Below are positions 5,646 through 13,301 of a stretch of DNA of 27,401 nucleotides, in pieces. Under the pieces are notes generated by a model that saw only the letters and a list, made by a program, of their open reading frames with translations, made no database searches and had not been told where the DNA came from. This stretch comes from Stenotrophomonas_A sp036566925 (GTDB lineage Bacteria; Pseudomonadota; Gammaproteobacteria; Xanthomonadales; Xanthomonadaceae): assembly GCA_036566925.1 (NCBI GenBank), contig DATCVI010000021.1, positions 1 to 27,401 of the forward strand, in the 5' to 3' direction. A program made the position numbers and the translations under genes. Positions within the stretch are counted from its first letter, which is position 1. Each line of letters begins with the position of its first letter.

Positions 5646-7448
5646 TCAGCCCTGTTCGCGTACAACGTCCAGCAGGCGCTCGCCGTAGCGCGAAAGCTTG
5701 CTGCCGCCGATGCCGCCCACCCGGGCCAGCGCGTCGAGGTTGCCGGGGCGCTGCTCGGCTATGTTGCGCAAGGTGCTGTCATGGAAGATCACGAAGGCCG
5801 GCACGTTCTGTTCGCGCGCCAGTTCCGCGCGCAGGCTGCGCAGGGCATTGAACAGCGCCAGGTCCTGTGCCGGCACCGGCAGGCCGCTGCGCTGGCCGGT
5901 GCGTTCGCTGCGCTCGCGCGTGGGCGCCTGCTCGCGCCGCATCATCACCGTGCGCTGGCCCTTCAGGACCTGGCGGCTGGCATCGGTCAGGCGCAGGCCG
6001 CCGTGGCCTTCGCTGTCCACTTCCAGCAGGTGCGCGGCCACCAGTTGCCGGAACACGCTGCGCCAGGTGCGAGCGTCCAGGTCGCGGCCGATGCCGTAGG
6101 TGCTGAGCTGGTCGTGGCCGAATTGGCGCACCTTCTCGCCATCGCCGCCGCGCAGCACCTCGATCAGGTGGCCCACGCCAAAGCGCTGTCCGCTGCGATA
6201 GACACAGCTCAGCGCCTTCTGCGCGGCCACCGTTGCATCCCACGCGGCGGCCGGCGTGAGGCAGTTGTCGCAGTTGCCGCAGGGCTGCGGATAGGTCTCG
6301 CCGAAACCGGCGAGCAGCACCTGGCGCCGGCATTGCATGGATTCGCAGTAGCCCAGCAAATGGTCGAGCTTGGCCCGTTCCAGGCGCTTGCGCTCCTCGG
6401 CGGCCTCGCCTTGCTCGATCATCTGCTTGAGCAGCACCACATCGCCCAGGCCGTAGCACAGCCAGGCCTCGGAAGCCTCGCCATCGCGACCGGCGCGCCC
6501 GGTCTCCTGGTAATAGCCTTCCATCGACTTGGGCAGGTCGACATGGGCGACGAAACGCACGTCCGGCTTGTCGATGCCCATGCCGAAGGCGATCGTGGCG
6601 CACATCACGATGCCGTCCTCGCGCAGGAACCGGCGCTGGTTGGCCGCGCGCACTTCGGCCGGCAGCCCGGCGTGGTAGGGCAGGGCATTGAAGCCTTGCG
6701 CGCACAGGGACTCGGCGGTCTCCTCGACCTTGCGCCGCGACATCGCATAGACGATCCCGGCCTCGTCGCGGTGGCGGCCGACGAAGTCCAGCAACTGGCG
6801 CCGTGCGTTGTCCTTCTGCACCACGGTGTAGCGGATGTTGGGGCGGTCGAAGGAGCTGACGAAGTGGCGCGCCTGGGTCAGGTCCAGGCGCTCGGCGATC
6901 TCGCGCTGGGTCGGCGGATCGGCGGTGGCGGTCAGGGCGATGCGCGGGATATCCGGCCAGCGCTCGTGCAGCACCGTCAGCTGCCGATATTCGGGGCGGA
7001 AGTCATGGCCCCACTGCGAGACGCAATGCGCCTCGTCGATCGCGAACAAGGCAATCCGGCTGCGTTCCAGCAGCGACAGGAAGCGGCCGGTGAGCAGGCG
7101 CTCGGGGGCGACGTAGAGCAGGTCGATCTCGCCGGCCAGCAGTTCGCGTTCCACCCGCTGCGCGTTCTCCGCGTCCAGGGTCGAATTGAGAAACTCGGCG
7201 CGCACCCCGGCCTGGCGCAGCGCCTCGACCTGGTCCTGCATCAGCGCGATCAGCGGCGAGACCACCACGCCGGTGCCATCGCGCAGCAGCGCCGGCACCT
7301 GGTAGCACAGTGACTTGCCGCCGCCGGTGGGCATCAGGACCAGGGCGTCATTGCCGGCGGCGACGTGTTCGACAATGGCCTGCTGCGGGCCGCGGAAATC
7401 ATCGAAACCGAAAACGCGGTGCAGCAGTTCATGGGCGGGGGAAGGCAT
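5646..7448 (-). CDS. recQ: ATP-dependent DNA helicase RecQ (600 aa)
   Basis: This is a 3'-5' DNA helicase of recombination and fork repair. Walker A is TGGGKS (residues 41-46). The DEAH box is Asp138-His141, followed by the RecQ-specific aromatic loop CVSQWGHDF. Motif VI lies in YYQETGRAGRDG (312-323). The RQC zinc site has Cys373, Cys390, Cys393 and Cys396 with the same spacing as E. coli RecQ, and a C-terminal HRDC domain covers about 525-600. The length is close to E. coli RecQ (about 609). The ATG at 7448 aligns with the family N-terminus. No Shine-Dalgarno is present. Instead a TATCCT hexamer lies exactly 6 nt upstream of the ATG, which predicts a leaderless transcript. It is divergent from a methyltransferase gene. 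Confidence 0.97.
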   Translation of the reverse strand: MPSPAHELLHRVFGFDDFRGPQQAIVEHVAAGNDALVLMPTGGGKSLCYQVPALLRDGTGVVVSPLIALMQDQVEALRQAGVRAEFLNSTLDAENAQRVERELLAGEIDLLYVAPERLLTGRFLSLLERSRIALFAIDEAHCVSQWGHDFRPEYRQLTVLHERWPDIPRIALTATADPPTQREIAERLDLTQARHFVSSFDRPNIRYTVVQKDNARRQLLDFVGRHRDEAGIVYAMSRRKVEETAESLCAQGFNALPYHAGLPAEVRAANQRRFLREDGIVMCATIAFGMGIDKPDVRFVAHVDLPKSMEGYYQETGRAGRDGEASEAWLCYGLGDVVLLKQMIEQGEAAEERKRLERAKLDHLLGYCESMQCRRQVLLAGFGETYPQPCGNCDNCLTPAAAWDATVAAQKALSCVYRSGQRFGVGHLIEVLRGGDGEKVRQFGHDQLSTYGIGRDLDARTWRSVFRQLVAAHLLEVDSEGHGGLRLTDASRQVLKGQRTVMMRREQAPTRERSERTGQRSGLPVPAQDLALFNALRSLRAELAREQNVPAFVIFHDSTLRNIAEQRPGNLDALARVGGIGGSKLSRYGERLLDVVREQG

Positions 7449-7454
7449 CTGCCT

Positions 7455-7460
7455 AGGATA
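7455..7460 (-). promoter_or_regulatory. Candidate -10 box of recQ (leaderless geometry)
   Basis: TATCCT on the minus strand is separated by 6 nt from the recQ ATG, so transcription would start at or next to the A of the start codon. A perfect inverted repeat (7462-7474) lies in the expected -10/-35 spacer. Confidence 0.45.
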
Positions 7461-7461
7461 C

Positions 7462-7474
7462 CTTGACGGTCAAG
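7462..7474. promoter_or_regulatory. Perfect 6-1-6 palindrome over the recQ promoter spacer
   Basis: CTTGACGGTCAAG (7462-7474) is a perfect palindrome around one G. It abuts the candidate recQ -10 box and lies 64 bp upstream of the methyltransferase -10 box, so it is placed as an operator would be. It does not match LexA, Fnr or Fur sites that I know. Confidence 0.3.
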
Positions 7475-7538
7475 CGGGCCTGGCGGCTTGGGCGGTCGGG
7501 TTTTGCCGTGGAGGTCGCTCTCCGGCTGCCGGCCTGCT

Positions 7539-7544
7539 TAGAAT
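7539..7544 (+). promoter_or_regulatory. Candidate -10 box of the methyltransferase gene (leaderless geometry)
   Basis: TAGAAT is followed by 6 nt and then the ATG at 7551, so the transcript would begin at the start codon. No ribosome binding site is present. Confidence 0.5.
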
Positions 7545-7550
7545 CTTGCG

Positions 7551-8396
7551 ATGAATCCGTTGCAATCCCTGCTGGCTGAAGCCACCGAGGTATTGTCGAG
7601 TAGCGACGATGCTGGCGTGTGGCCGCGCCTGGACTGGCTGGACCGGCTCGATTTGCACCTGCTGCCCGGCGAGCGGGGCGCAGACGAAATCACCCGCCGA
7701 TTGCATGCGCTGCGCGCCGTGGCCGAGTCTCAGAACGCTGATCTCTACGCGTCGTTGCGCCGCGCCGTCATCGTTGGCGACCGCGGACGCCTGGCCCAAC
7801 TGCTGGCCGCGCACCCGGCCAGCGGGGCGGCCGACGCGGCCGAAGGCTTCGATGCCCGCGACGATCTGATCGCCGGCGTGCTGCGGCTGCCGACGCCGGG
7901 CACCGCCACCCAGGCGCTGGCAGCGGACGAAGTGGCCTACCAACCCACCCCGGTGCGCCATGTGCTCGATCTGCTGCAGCGGACGGCCCTGGGCGCAGAT
8001 GATGTCTTGCTCGACCTCGGCGCCGGCCTGGGCCAGGTCGCGTTGCTGGCCGCCTTGCTGTCGCCGGCCCGCGCCTGCGGCATCGAGATCGAACCGGCAT
8101 ACGTGGCAAGCGCGCGCCAGTCGGCCGCCGAACTCGGGCTACGGCGCGCAACGTTCCTCTGCCAGGACCTCGCCCAGACGGACCTGGGCGAGGGCACCGT
8201 GTTCTACCTCTACACACCGCTGCGCGGCGCGGCGTGGACGCGCTTGCTGGAGCGCCTGCGCGCCGAGGCTGCGCGCAGGCCGATTCGCCTGTGCGGTTTC
8301 GGCCCGTGCACGCTGGCATTGCGCCAGGCGCCCTGGCTACGGGCCATGGGGCAGGCGCAGGCGCATCGGGTCGCGGTATTCGAAGCCAGGCCGTAA
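7551..8396 (+). CDS. Class I SAM-dependent methyltransferase, substrate unknown (281 aa)
   Basis: The N-terminal 110 residues are helical and lack recognisable motifs. A Rossmann methyltransferase core follows: motif I LDLGAGLGQV at 154-163, the acidic ribose-binding strand end GIEIEP at about 177-182, and a motif IV-like strand VFYLYTPLRG at about 213-222. The latter resembles the DOT1-like/generic protein methyltransferase group rather than RNA or small-molecule enzymes, but this is a weak hint. No membrane segment is seen. The start at 7551 is set by the TAGAAT hexamer 6 nt upstream, with no Shine-Dalgarno, so it is probably leaderless. It is divergent from recQ and ends just before a strong hairpin shared with dps. 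Confidence 0.85.
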   Translation: MNPLQSLLAEATEVLSSSDDAGVWPRLDWLDRLDLHLLPGERGADEITRRLHALRAVAESQNADLYASLRRAVIVGDRGRLAQLLAAHPASGAADAAEGFDARDDLIAGVLRLPTPGTATQALAADEVAYQPTPVRHVLDLLQRTALGADDVLLDLGAGLGQVALLAALLSPARACGIEIEPAYVASARQSAAELGLRRATFLCQDLAQTDLGEGTVFYLYTPLRGAAWTRLLERLRAEAARRPIRLCGFGPCTLALRQAPWLRAMGQAQAHRVAVFEARP

Positions 8397-8407
8397 ACCC
8401 CGCAAAT

Positions 8408-8437
8408 GCGAACGCCCGGCCTGGGCCGGGCGTTCGC
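8408..8437. terminator. Perfect 14-bp bidirectional terminator hairpin
   Basis: The arm 8408-8421 (GCGAACGCCCGGCC) is exactly complementary to 8424-8437 around TG. It lies between the convergent ends of the methyltransferase gene (stop 8396) and dps (stop 8457). T-tracts are poor on both sides, but the stem is very stable. Confidence 0.75.
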
Positions 8438-8456
8438 TCAACACAAACTGCAACCG

Positions 8457-9002
8457 TTACTGCAGCAGCGAGCGCAGCATCCAGGCGTACTTCTCGTGGG
8501 TCTGCAGGCGCTGCGTCAGCAGGTCCACGCTCGGGTCGTCGCCGGCATTGTCGGCCACGCCCAGCACCTTGCGTGCCGTGCGGCAGACCGCCTCGTTGCC
8601 GCTGACCAGCTGGCGCACCATCTCGCGCCAATCGGCGCTGTCGGTCAGGCCCGGCTCCTCGGGGATCGAGGTCAGGTTGACGAACTCGCGGTAGGAACCC
8701 GGCGCGTTGTAGCCCAGGGCGCGGATGCGCTCGGCCACTTCGTCCAGCGCCGTCCACTGCTCGGTGTACTGCGTCTCGAACATGGTGTGCAGCGAGTTGA
8801 ACATCGGCCCGGTCACGTTCCAGTGGAAGTTATGGGTCTTCAGGTACAGCGTGTACGCGTCAGCCAGGTAGGCCGACAAACCCTCGGCGATCTTCTTGCG
8901 ATCGCTGTCCTTGATCCCGATATCGATGTTCGGGGCCGACGGCGCGGGCTTTTCCAGCTTGGTCTTGCCGGCCTTCGGCGCGGCGTTCTTGTTCTTGGCC
9001 AT
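8457..9002 (-). CDS. dps: Dps-family DNA-binding ferritin-like protein (181 aa)
   Basis: This iron-storage and DNA-protection protein forms a dodecamer in the cytoplasm and uses peroxide to oxidise Fe(II). Ferroxidase residues at the dimer interface are all present with E. coli-like spacing: His60 and Trp61 (FHWNVTG), His72, Glu76, Asp87 and Glu91 (LDEVAERI). The N-terminal tail (about residues 1-24) is Lys- and Ala/Pro-rich, as in Dps proteins that bind DNA through the tail. The length is slightly above E. coli Dps (167) because of that tail. AAGGAG lies 9 nt before the ATG at 9002. An OxyR-like palindrome sits 51 bp upstream, which suggests peroxide induction. It ends at a strong hairpin. 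Confidence 0.95.
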   Translation of the reverse strand: MAKNKNAAPKAGKTKLEKPAPSAPNIDIGIKDSDRKKIAEGLSAYLADAYTLYLKTHNFHWNVTGPMFNSLHTMFETQYTEQWTALDEVAERIRALGYNAPGSYREFVNLTSIPEEPGLTDSADWREMVRQLVSGNEAVCRTARKVLGVADNAGDDPSVDLLTQRLQTHEKYAWMLRSLLQ

Positions 9003-9052
9003 CGGGAAATTCTCCTTGAAACGAACTTGGTTACGGATATGGCGTCACAATA

Positions 9053-9069
9053 GACAGGCTAAAGCAATC
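9053..9069 (-). promoter_or_regulatory. OxyR-like palindrome upstream of dps
   Basis: Read on the minus strand, GATTGCTTTAGCCTGTC agrees with the 17-bp OxyR motif GATAGBYHWDRVCTATC (recalled from the literature) at 15 of 17 positions, with the two mismatches at symmetric places. A possible extended -10 (TGTCTATTGT) partly overlaps it on the dps side. The second half of a full four-element OxyR site is not visible. Confidence 0.4.
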
Positions 9070-9101
9070 GCGGTTATTGAAATTTTCACACTACTCGATC
9101 G

Positions 9102-12100
9102 ATGAGTGCTATCGACAAGCCCCAACCCAACCCTGTGAGCGACCGCCTGCGCGAGCGCCGCGGTGCCGTGGACGAGGCCATGAGCCGCGACCGCGGCCGC
9201 CTGTTCGGCCTATGGTCGCGTTGGCAGGCCCGTCCCGGCAACCCGGAGGCGGAGCAGGCGTTCGAACAGGCCCTGCGCGCCTCGGCCGCCGAACGCCAGC
9301 GGCGCGAGCGCGAACGGCCGGCAATCACCCTCGACGAGCAGCTGCCGATCGCGCGTGAGGCCGAGCGCATCGTCGCGCTGATCCGTGACAATCCGGTGGT
9401 GGTGATTGCCGGCGAGACCGGCTCGGGCAAGACCACCCAGCTGCCGAAGCTGTGCCTGGCCGCCGGTCGCGGCGCCGCCGGCCTGATTGGCTGCACCCAG
9501 CCGCGACGGATTGCCGCACGCGCAGTCGCCAGCCGCGTGGCAGAGGAATTGCGCTCGCCGCTGGGCAGCGTGGTCGGCTACCAGGTGCGCTTCAGCGACC
9601 GGGTCGGCGAAGACACCCGCATCAAGTTCATGACCGACGGCATCCTGCTGGCGGAGATCGCCAGCGACCGCTGGCTCTCCGCCTACGACACGATCATCGT
9701 CGACGAGGCCCACGAGCGCAGTCTCAACATCGATTTCCTGCTCGGCTACCTCAAGCAGCTGCTGCGCAAGCGCCCCGACCTCAAGCTGATCGTCACCTCG
9801 GCCACGATCGACACCGAGCGCTTCTCGCGCCATTTCGACGACGCGCCGGTGATCAGCGTGGAAGGCCGCACCTACCCGGTCGAAGTGCGCTATCGCCCGC
9901 TGGAAGGCGAGGCGCGCGGCGGCGAAGAGGAAGACGGCGGCAGTGGCGACGGCGAACGCTCGGTCAACGAGGCGATCGTGGCGGCGGTGGATGAAATCAC
10001 CCGGGTCGATCCGCGCGGCGACGTGCTGATATTCCTGCCCGGCGAACGCGAGATCCGCGACGCCCATCAATCGCTGGAACGGCGCAAGTATCGCGAGACC
10101 GAGGTGCTGCCGCTGTACGCGCGCCTGTCCAACCAGGACCAGGATCGGGTGTTCAACCCGGGCGGCAAGCGCCGCATCGTGCTGGCCACGAACGTGGCCG
10201 AAACCTCGCTGACGGTGCCGCGCATCCGCTACGTCATCGACCCCGGTTTCGCCCGGGTCAAGCGCTACAGCCCGCGGCAGAAGCTCGACCGCCTGCACAT
10301 CGAGCCGATCTCGCAGGCCAGCGCCAACCAGCGCAAGGGCCGCTGCGGGCGCGTGGCCGAAGGCATCTGCGTGCGCCTCTACAGCGAGGCCGATTTCGTC
10401 GCCCGCCCGGAGTTCACCGACCCGGAGATCCGCCGGTCGAGCTTGTCCGGCGTAATCCTGCGCATGTTGCAGCTGGGTTTGGGGCGCATCGAAGACTTCC
10501 CGTTCCTCGAGGCGCCGGACGAGCGCGCCATCGCCGATGGCTGGCAGCAACTGGCCGAGCTCGGCGCGGTCGATGCCGAGCGCCGCCTGACCACGGTCGG
10601 CAAGCAGATGGCGCGGTTGCCGGTCGACGTCAAGCTGGCGCGCATGCTGGTCGCCGCGCAGGCGGCAGGCTGCCTGCGCCCCATGCTGGTGATTGCCTCG
10701 TTCCTCGGCATCCAGGACCCGCGCGAGCGCCCGCCCGAAGCGCGCGGCGCCGCCGACAATGCCCATGCCCAGTTTGCCGATGGTCGCTCCGAATTCGTCG
10801 GCGTGCTGCGGCTGTGGGAGGCCTACCGCCAGGCCCACGAGGACCTCACGCAATCCAAGCTGCGCGACTGGTGCGGGCGCCATTTCCTCGGCTTCCTGCG
10901 CATGCGCGAGTGGCGCGAGCTGCATCGCCAGTTGCGCTTGCTGTGCGAGGAACTCGGTTGGAAGGAAGAGGACGCCGACGCTTCGCAGGCGCCGCTGCTG
11001 GCCGGCAGCACCGCGCCGCCAGTGGCGCGCGACGATGCCGCCGCGGCCAAGGTCACGCGCGGCCAATTGCATCGCGCTGCGCGTTTGGCGCGCGAGGGGA
11101 AGAGCGAGCCGGCGATTACGGCGTCCTCGCCGACAACCACGCCAGCACGCCCGGCGGCCGCGGAGGGGGGCGGCTTCAGCGAGCGCGCACGCGCGGCCAG
11201 CTACCAGACCCTGCATCGTGCGCTGATCGCCGGCCTGCCGACGCAGATCGGCCATCGCACCGAGAAGGGCGACTTCCAGGCGCCGCGCCAACGCCGTTTC
11301 CTGCCGTTCCCGGGCTCGACGCTGGCCAAGCGCCCGCCGCCGTGGATGCTGGCCGCCACGTTGCTCGACACCCAGAAGATCTGGGGCCTGACCAATGCCG
11401 CGATCGAGCCGGACTGGGTCATCGCCGAGCTGCCGCACCTGCTGCTGCGCAAGCATTTCGACCCGCATTGGTCGCGTGCGCAGGGCCAGGTGCTGGCTTC
11501 CGAACAGATCAGCCTGTTCGGCCTGGTGCTGGCGCCGAAGAAGCCGGTGCACTATGGCCGCATCAATCCGGGCGAAGCGCATGACATCTTCGTGCGCCAG
11601 GGCCTGGTGACCGGCGAGATCAACACCCGTGCCGGTTTCGTCGCCGACAACCTGCGCGTGCTGGAACAAGCGCGGGAAGAAGAAGCCAAGCTGCGCCGCG
11701 CCGGCATCGTCGCCGACGAGGGTTGGCAGGCACGCTGGTACCTGGACCGCATTCCGGCCGAAATCCACTCGGCCCATGGCCTGGACATCTGGTGGAAGGC
11801 GCTGCCGGCGGACAAGCGCCGCCAGCTGCACTGGTCCCTGGTGGACCTGTTGCCGGGCGAGGGCAGCGAGGAAGACCGCTACCCGAAATACTTCGCCCTG
11901 GGCGATGCGCGACTGCCGCTGCACTACAAGTTCGAGCCGGGCGCGGTGGACGACGGCGTCACCCTGGAAGTGCCGCTGCACCTGCTCAGTGCCCTGGATG
12001 CGGCGCGGCTGTCCTGGCTGGCGCCGGGCTTTGTCGGCGAGAAAGCCGCCGCGCTGATCCGCAGCCTGCCCAAGGCGCAGCGGCGCAATTACGTGCCGGC

Positions 12101-13226
12101 GCCGGACTACGGCCGCGCTTTCTTCGAGGCGTTCGCGCAGCCCTCGGCCGATGACCTGCGTGGCGAGTTGGCACGTTTCCTGAGCAAGGCCACCGGCGTG
12201 CCGGTGTCGGCGCTGGACTTCGACGAGCCGTCGCTGGAACCGCACCTGCGCATGAATCTGCGCCTGCGCGATGAGCAGGGCAAGGTGCTGGCCGAGTCGC
12301 GCGATCTCGAAGCGCTGCGTGCCCGTTTCGGTAGCCGCGCCGGTGACGCCTTCGCCGCGCGCGCCGGACGTGCGCTGGCCGCAGAGGGTCTGCGCGATTT
12401 CCCGGCCACGCCGATCCCGCGCCAGGTGCCCGGCGAAGCCGGCGTGCCGGCGTATCCCGCCTTGGTTGACCAGGGCGATAGCGCTGCACTGCGGATCTTC
12501 GCCGATCGTGCCGAGGCCGAAGCCGCGCATCCGCAAGGTGTGCGCCGGTTGCTGGAGATCGCGCTGGCCGACAAGGTCAAGCACGCGCGCAAGCAGCTGC
12601 CGGTTTCGCCCAAGACCGGGTTGCTGTATGCCGCGATCGAATCGCAGGAGCGCCTGCGCGGCGACCTGGTCGATGCGGCGATGAACGCCTTGCTCGATCA
12701 CGGCCTGGACGACATCCGCGATGCAGGGGGATTCGCGCAGCGGCGCGATGAAGTCGGCAAGCAGCTGTTTGGCGAGGCGATGCAACGGCTGAAGCTGGCC
12801 GAGGAAATCCTTTCCGGCGTGGCCGCACTCAAGCCCGAGCTCGAAGCGCCCTTGATGGGCTGGGCACGCGGCAATCTCGACGACCTGATCGCACAGTTGG
12901 CCGCGCTGGTGCACCCCGGCTTCCTGCGCGAAACCCCGGCCGAAGCCCTGGCGCAGTTCCCGCGTTACCTCAAGGCGATGCGGCTGCGCGCCGAACGCGC
13001 CAAGCGCGACCCCTCGCGCGACCAGGCGCGCATGCTCGAACTCAAGCCGTTCCTCGATGCGCTGGCCGATGCTGCGGCCTTGGGGCGGCGCGAACGCCCG
13101 GAATGGCAGGCTTTGCGCTGGGACCTGGAGGAGCTGCGGGTGTCGTTGTTCGCGCAGGAGTTGGGTGCGCGTAGTGGTGTTTCGGCGAAGAAATTGGCGC
13201 AACGGGTGGCTGCGTTGCGCGGTTGA
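9102..13226 (+). CDS. hrpA: ATP-dependent RNA helicase HrpA (1374 aa)
   Basis: This is a large DEAH-box RNA helicase, known in E. coli for mRNA processing and rescue of stalled ribosomes. Walker A GETGSGKTT is at 104-112, DEAH is Asp201-His204, and SAT is at 233-235. A second RecA domain carries VAETSLTVP and the QRKGRCGR motif VI. Helicase-associated and OB-like regions follow, then a long C-terminal domain of the HrpA type (from about residue 700), including FLPFPGSTLAKRPPPW and KHFDPHW. The length fits full HrpA (about 1300), not HrpB (about 810). Two non-conserved insertions are Gly/Glu-rich (about 268-285) and Ala/Thr/Pro-rich (about 655-690). No clear Shine-Dalgarno lies before the ATG at 9102; the 30 nt upstream are AT-rich. 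It is divergent from dps. Confidence 0.97.
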   Translation: MSAIDKPQPNPVSDRLRERRGAVDEAMSRDRGRLFGLWSRWQARPGNPEAEQAFEQALRASAAERQRRERERPAITLDEQLPIAREAERIVALIRDNPVVVIAGETGSGKTTQLPKLCLAAGRGAAGLIGCTQPRRIAARAVASRVAEELRSPLGSVVGYQVRFSDRVGEDTRIKFMTDGILLAEIASDRWLSAYDTIIVDEAHERSLNIDFLLGYLKQLLRKRPDLKLIVTSATIDTERFSRHFDDAPVISVEGRTYPVEVRYRPLEGEARGGEEEDGGSGDGERSVNEAIVAAVDEITRVDPRGDVLIFLPGEREIRDAHQSLERRKYRETEVLPLYARLSNQDQDRVFNPGGKRRIVLATNVAETSLTVPRIRYVIDPGFARVKRYSPRQKLDRLHIEPISQASANQRKGRCGRVAEGICVRLYSEADFVARPEFTDPEIRRSSLSGVILRMLQLGLGRIEDFPFLEAPDERAIADGWQQLAELGAVDAERRLTTVGKQMARLPVDVKLARMLVAAQAAGCLRPMLVIASFLGIQDPRERPPEARGAADNAHAQFADGRSEFVGVLRLWEAYRQAHEDLTQSKLRDWCGRHFLGFLRMREWRELHRQLRLLCEELGWKEEDADASQAPLLAGSTAPPVARDDAAAAKVTRGQLHRAARLAREGKSEPAITASSPTTTPARPAAAEGGGFSERARAASYQTLHRALIAGLPTQIGHRTEKGDFQAPRQRRFLPFPGSTLAKRPPPWMLAATLLDTQKIWGLTNAAIEPDWVIAELPHLLLRKHFDPHWSRAQGQVLASEQISLFGLVLAPKKPVHYGRINPGEAHDIFVRQGLVTGEINTRAGFVADNLRVLEQAREEEAKLRRAGIVADEGWQARWYLDRIPAEIHSAHGLDIWWKALPADKRRQLHWSLVDLLPGEGSEEDRYPKYFALGDARLPLHYKFEPGAVDDGVTLEVPLHLLSALDAARLSWLAPGFVGEKAAALIRSLPKAQRRNYVPAPDYGRAFFEAFAQPSADDLRGELARFLSKATGVPVSALDFDEPSLEPHLRMNLRLRDEQGKVLAESRDLEALRARFGSRAGDAFAARAGRALAAEGLRDFPATPIPRQVPGEAGVPAYPALVDQGDSAALRIFADRAEAEAAHPQGVRRLLEIALADKVKHARKQLPVSPKTGLLYAAIESQERLRGDLVDAAMNALLDHGLDDIRDAGGFAQRRDEVGKQLFGEAMQRLKLAEEILSGVAALKPELEAPLMGWARGNLDDLIAQLAALVHPGFLRETPAEALAQFPRYLKAMRLRAERAKRDPSRDQARMLELKPFLDALADAAALGRRERPEWQALRWDLEELRVSLFAQELGARSGVSAKKLAQRVAALRG

Positions 13227-13252
13227 GGGTTATGGGCGTGTGAGCCGCTACG

Positions 13253-13276
13253 GTCGGGGCTGAAGCCCCTCCTACA
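13253..13276. repeat. REP-like palindromic element
   Basis: GGGGCT (13256-13261) and AGCCCC (13264-13269) form a hairpin flanked by GTC and TCCTACA. On the minus strand it reads TGTAGGAGGGGCTTCAGCCC followed by CGAC, the typical REP head and stem of Xanthomonadaceae and Pseudomonas REP sequences mobilised by RAYT transposases. It lies between the convergent hrpA and ClC genes and may also act as a terminator or mRNA stabiliser. One copy only is seen. Confidence 0.75.
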
Positions 13277-13301
13277 GGCTCGACAGCTCTACCGATGACC
13301 C

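Noticed and set aside
7468..7473. TTGACC (minus strand) as the recQ -35 box
   Set aside because: It is only 7 bp from the TATCCT -10 box, so the spacing is impossible for a sigma-70 promoter; it is better read as part of the palindrome.
9089..9108. Palindromic TCGATCGA around the hrpA start as a regulatory hairpin
   Set aside because: Only a 4-bp stem can form with the ATG in the loop; short and likely fortuitous.
9210..13202. 1330-codon open frame on the minus strand opposite hrpA
   Set aside because: hrpA has unmistakable helicase motifs throughout. The antisense frame is Gln/Arg/Ala/His-rich with no domain, as expected from high third-position GC; the same applies to long antisense frames opposite relA (15903-17882), mrcB (21603-23162), recQ (5781-7313, plus) and the kinase (808-2049).
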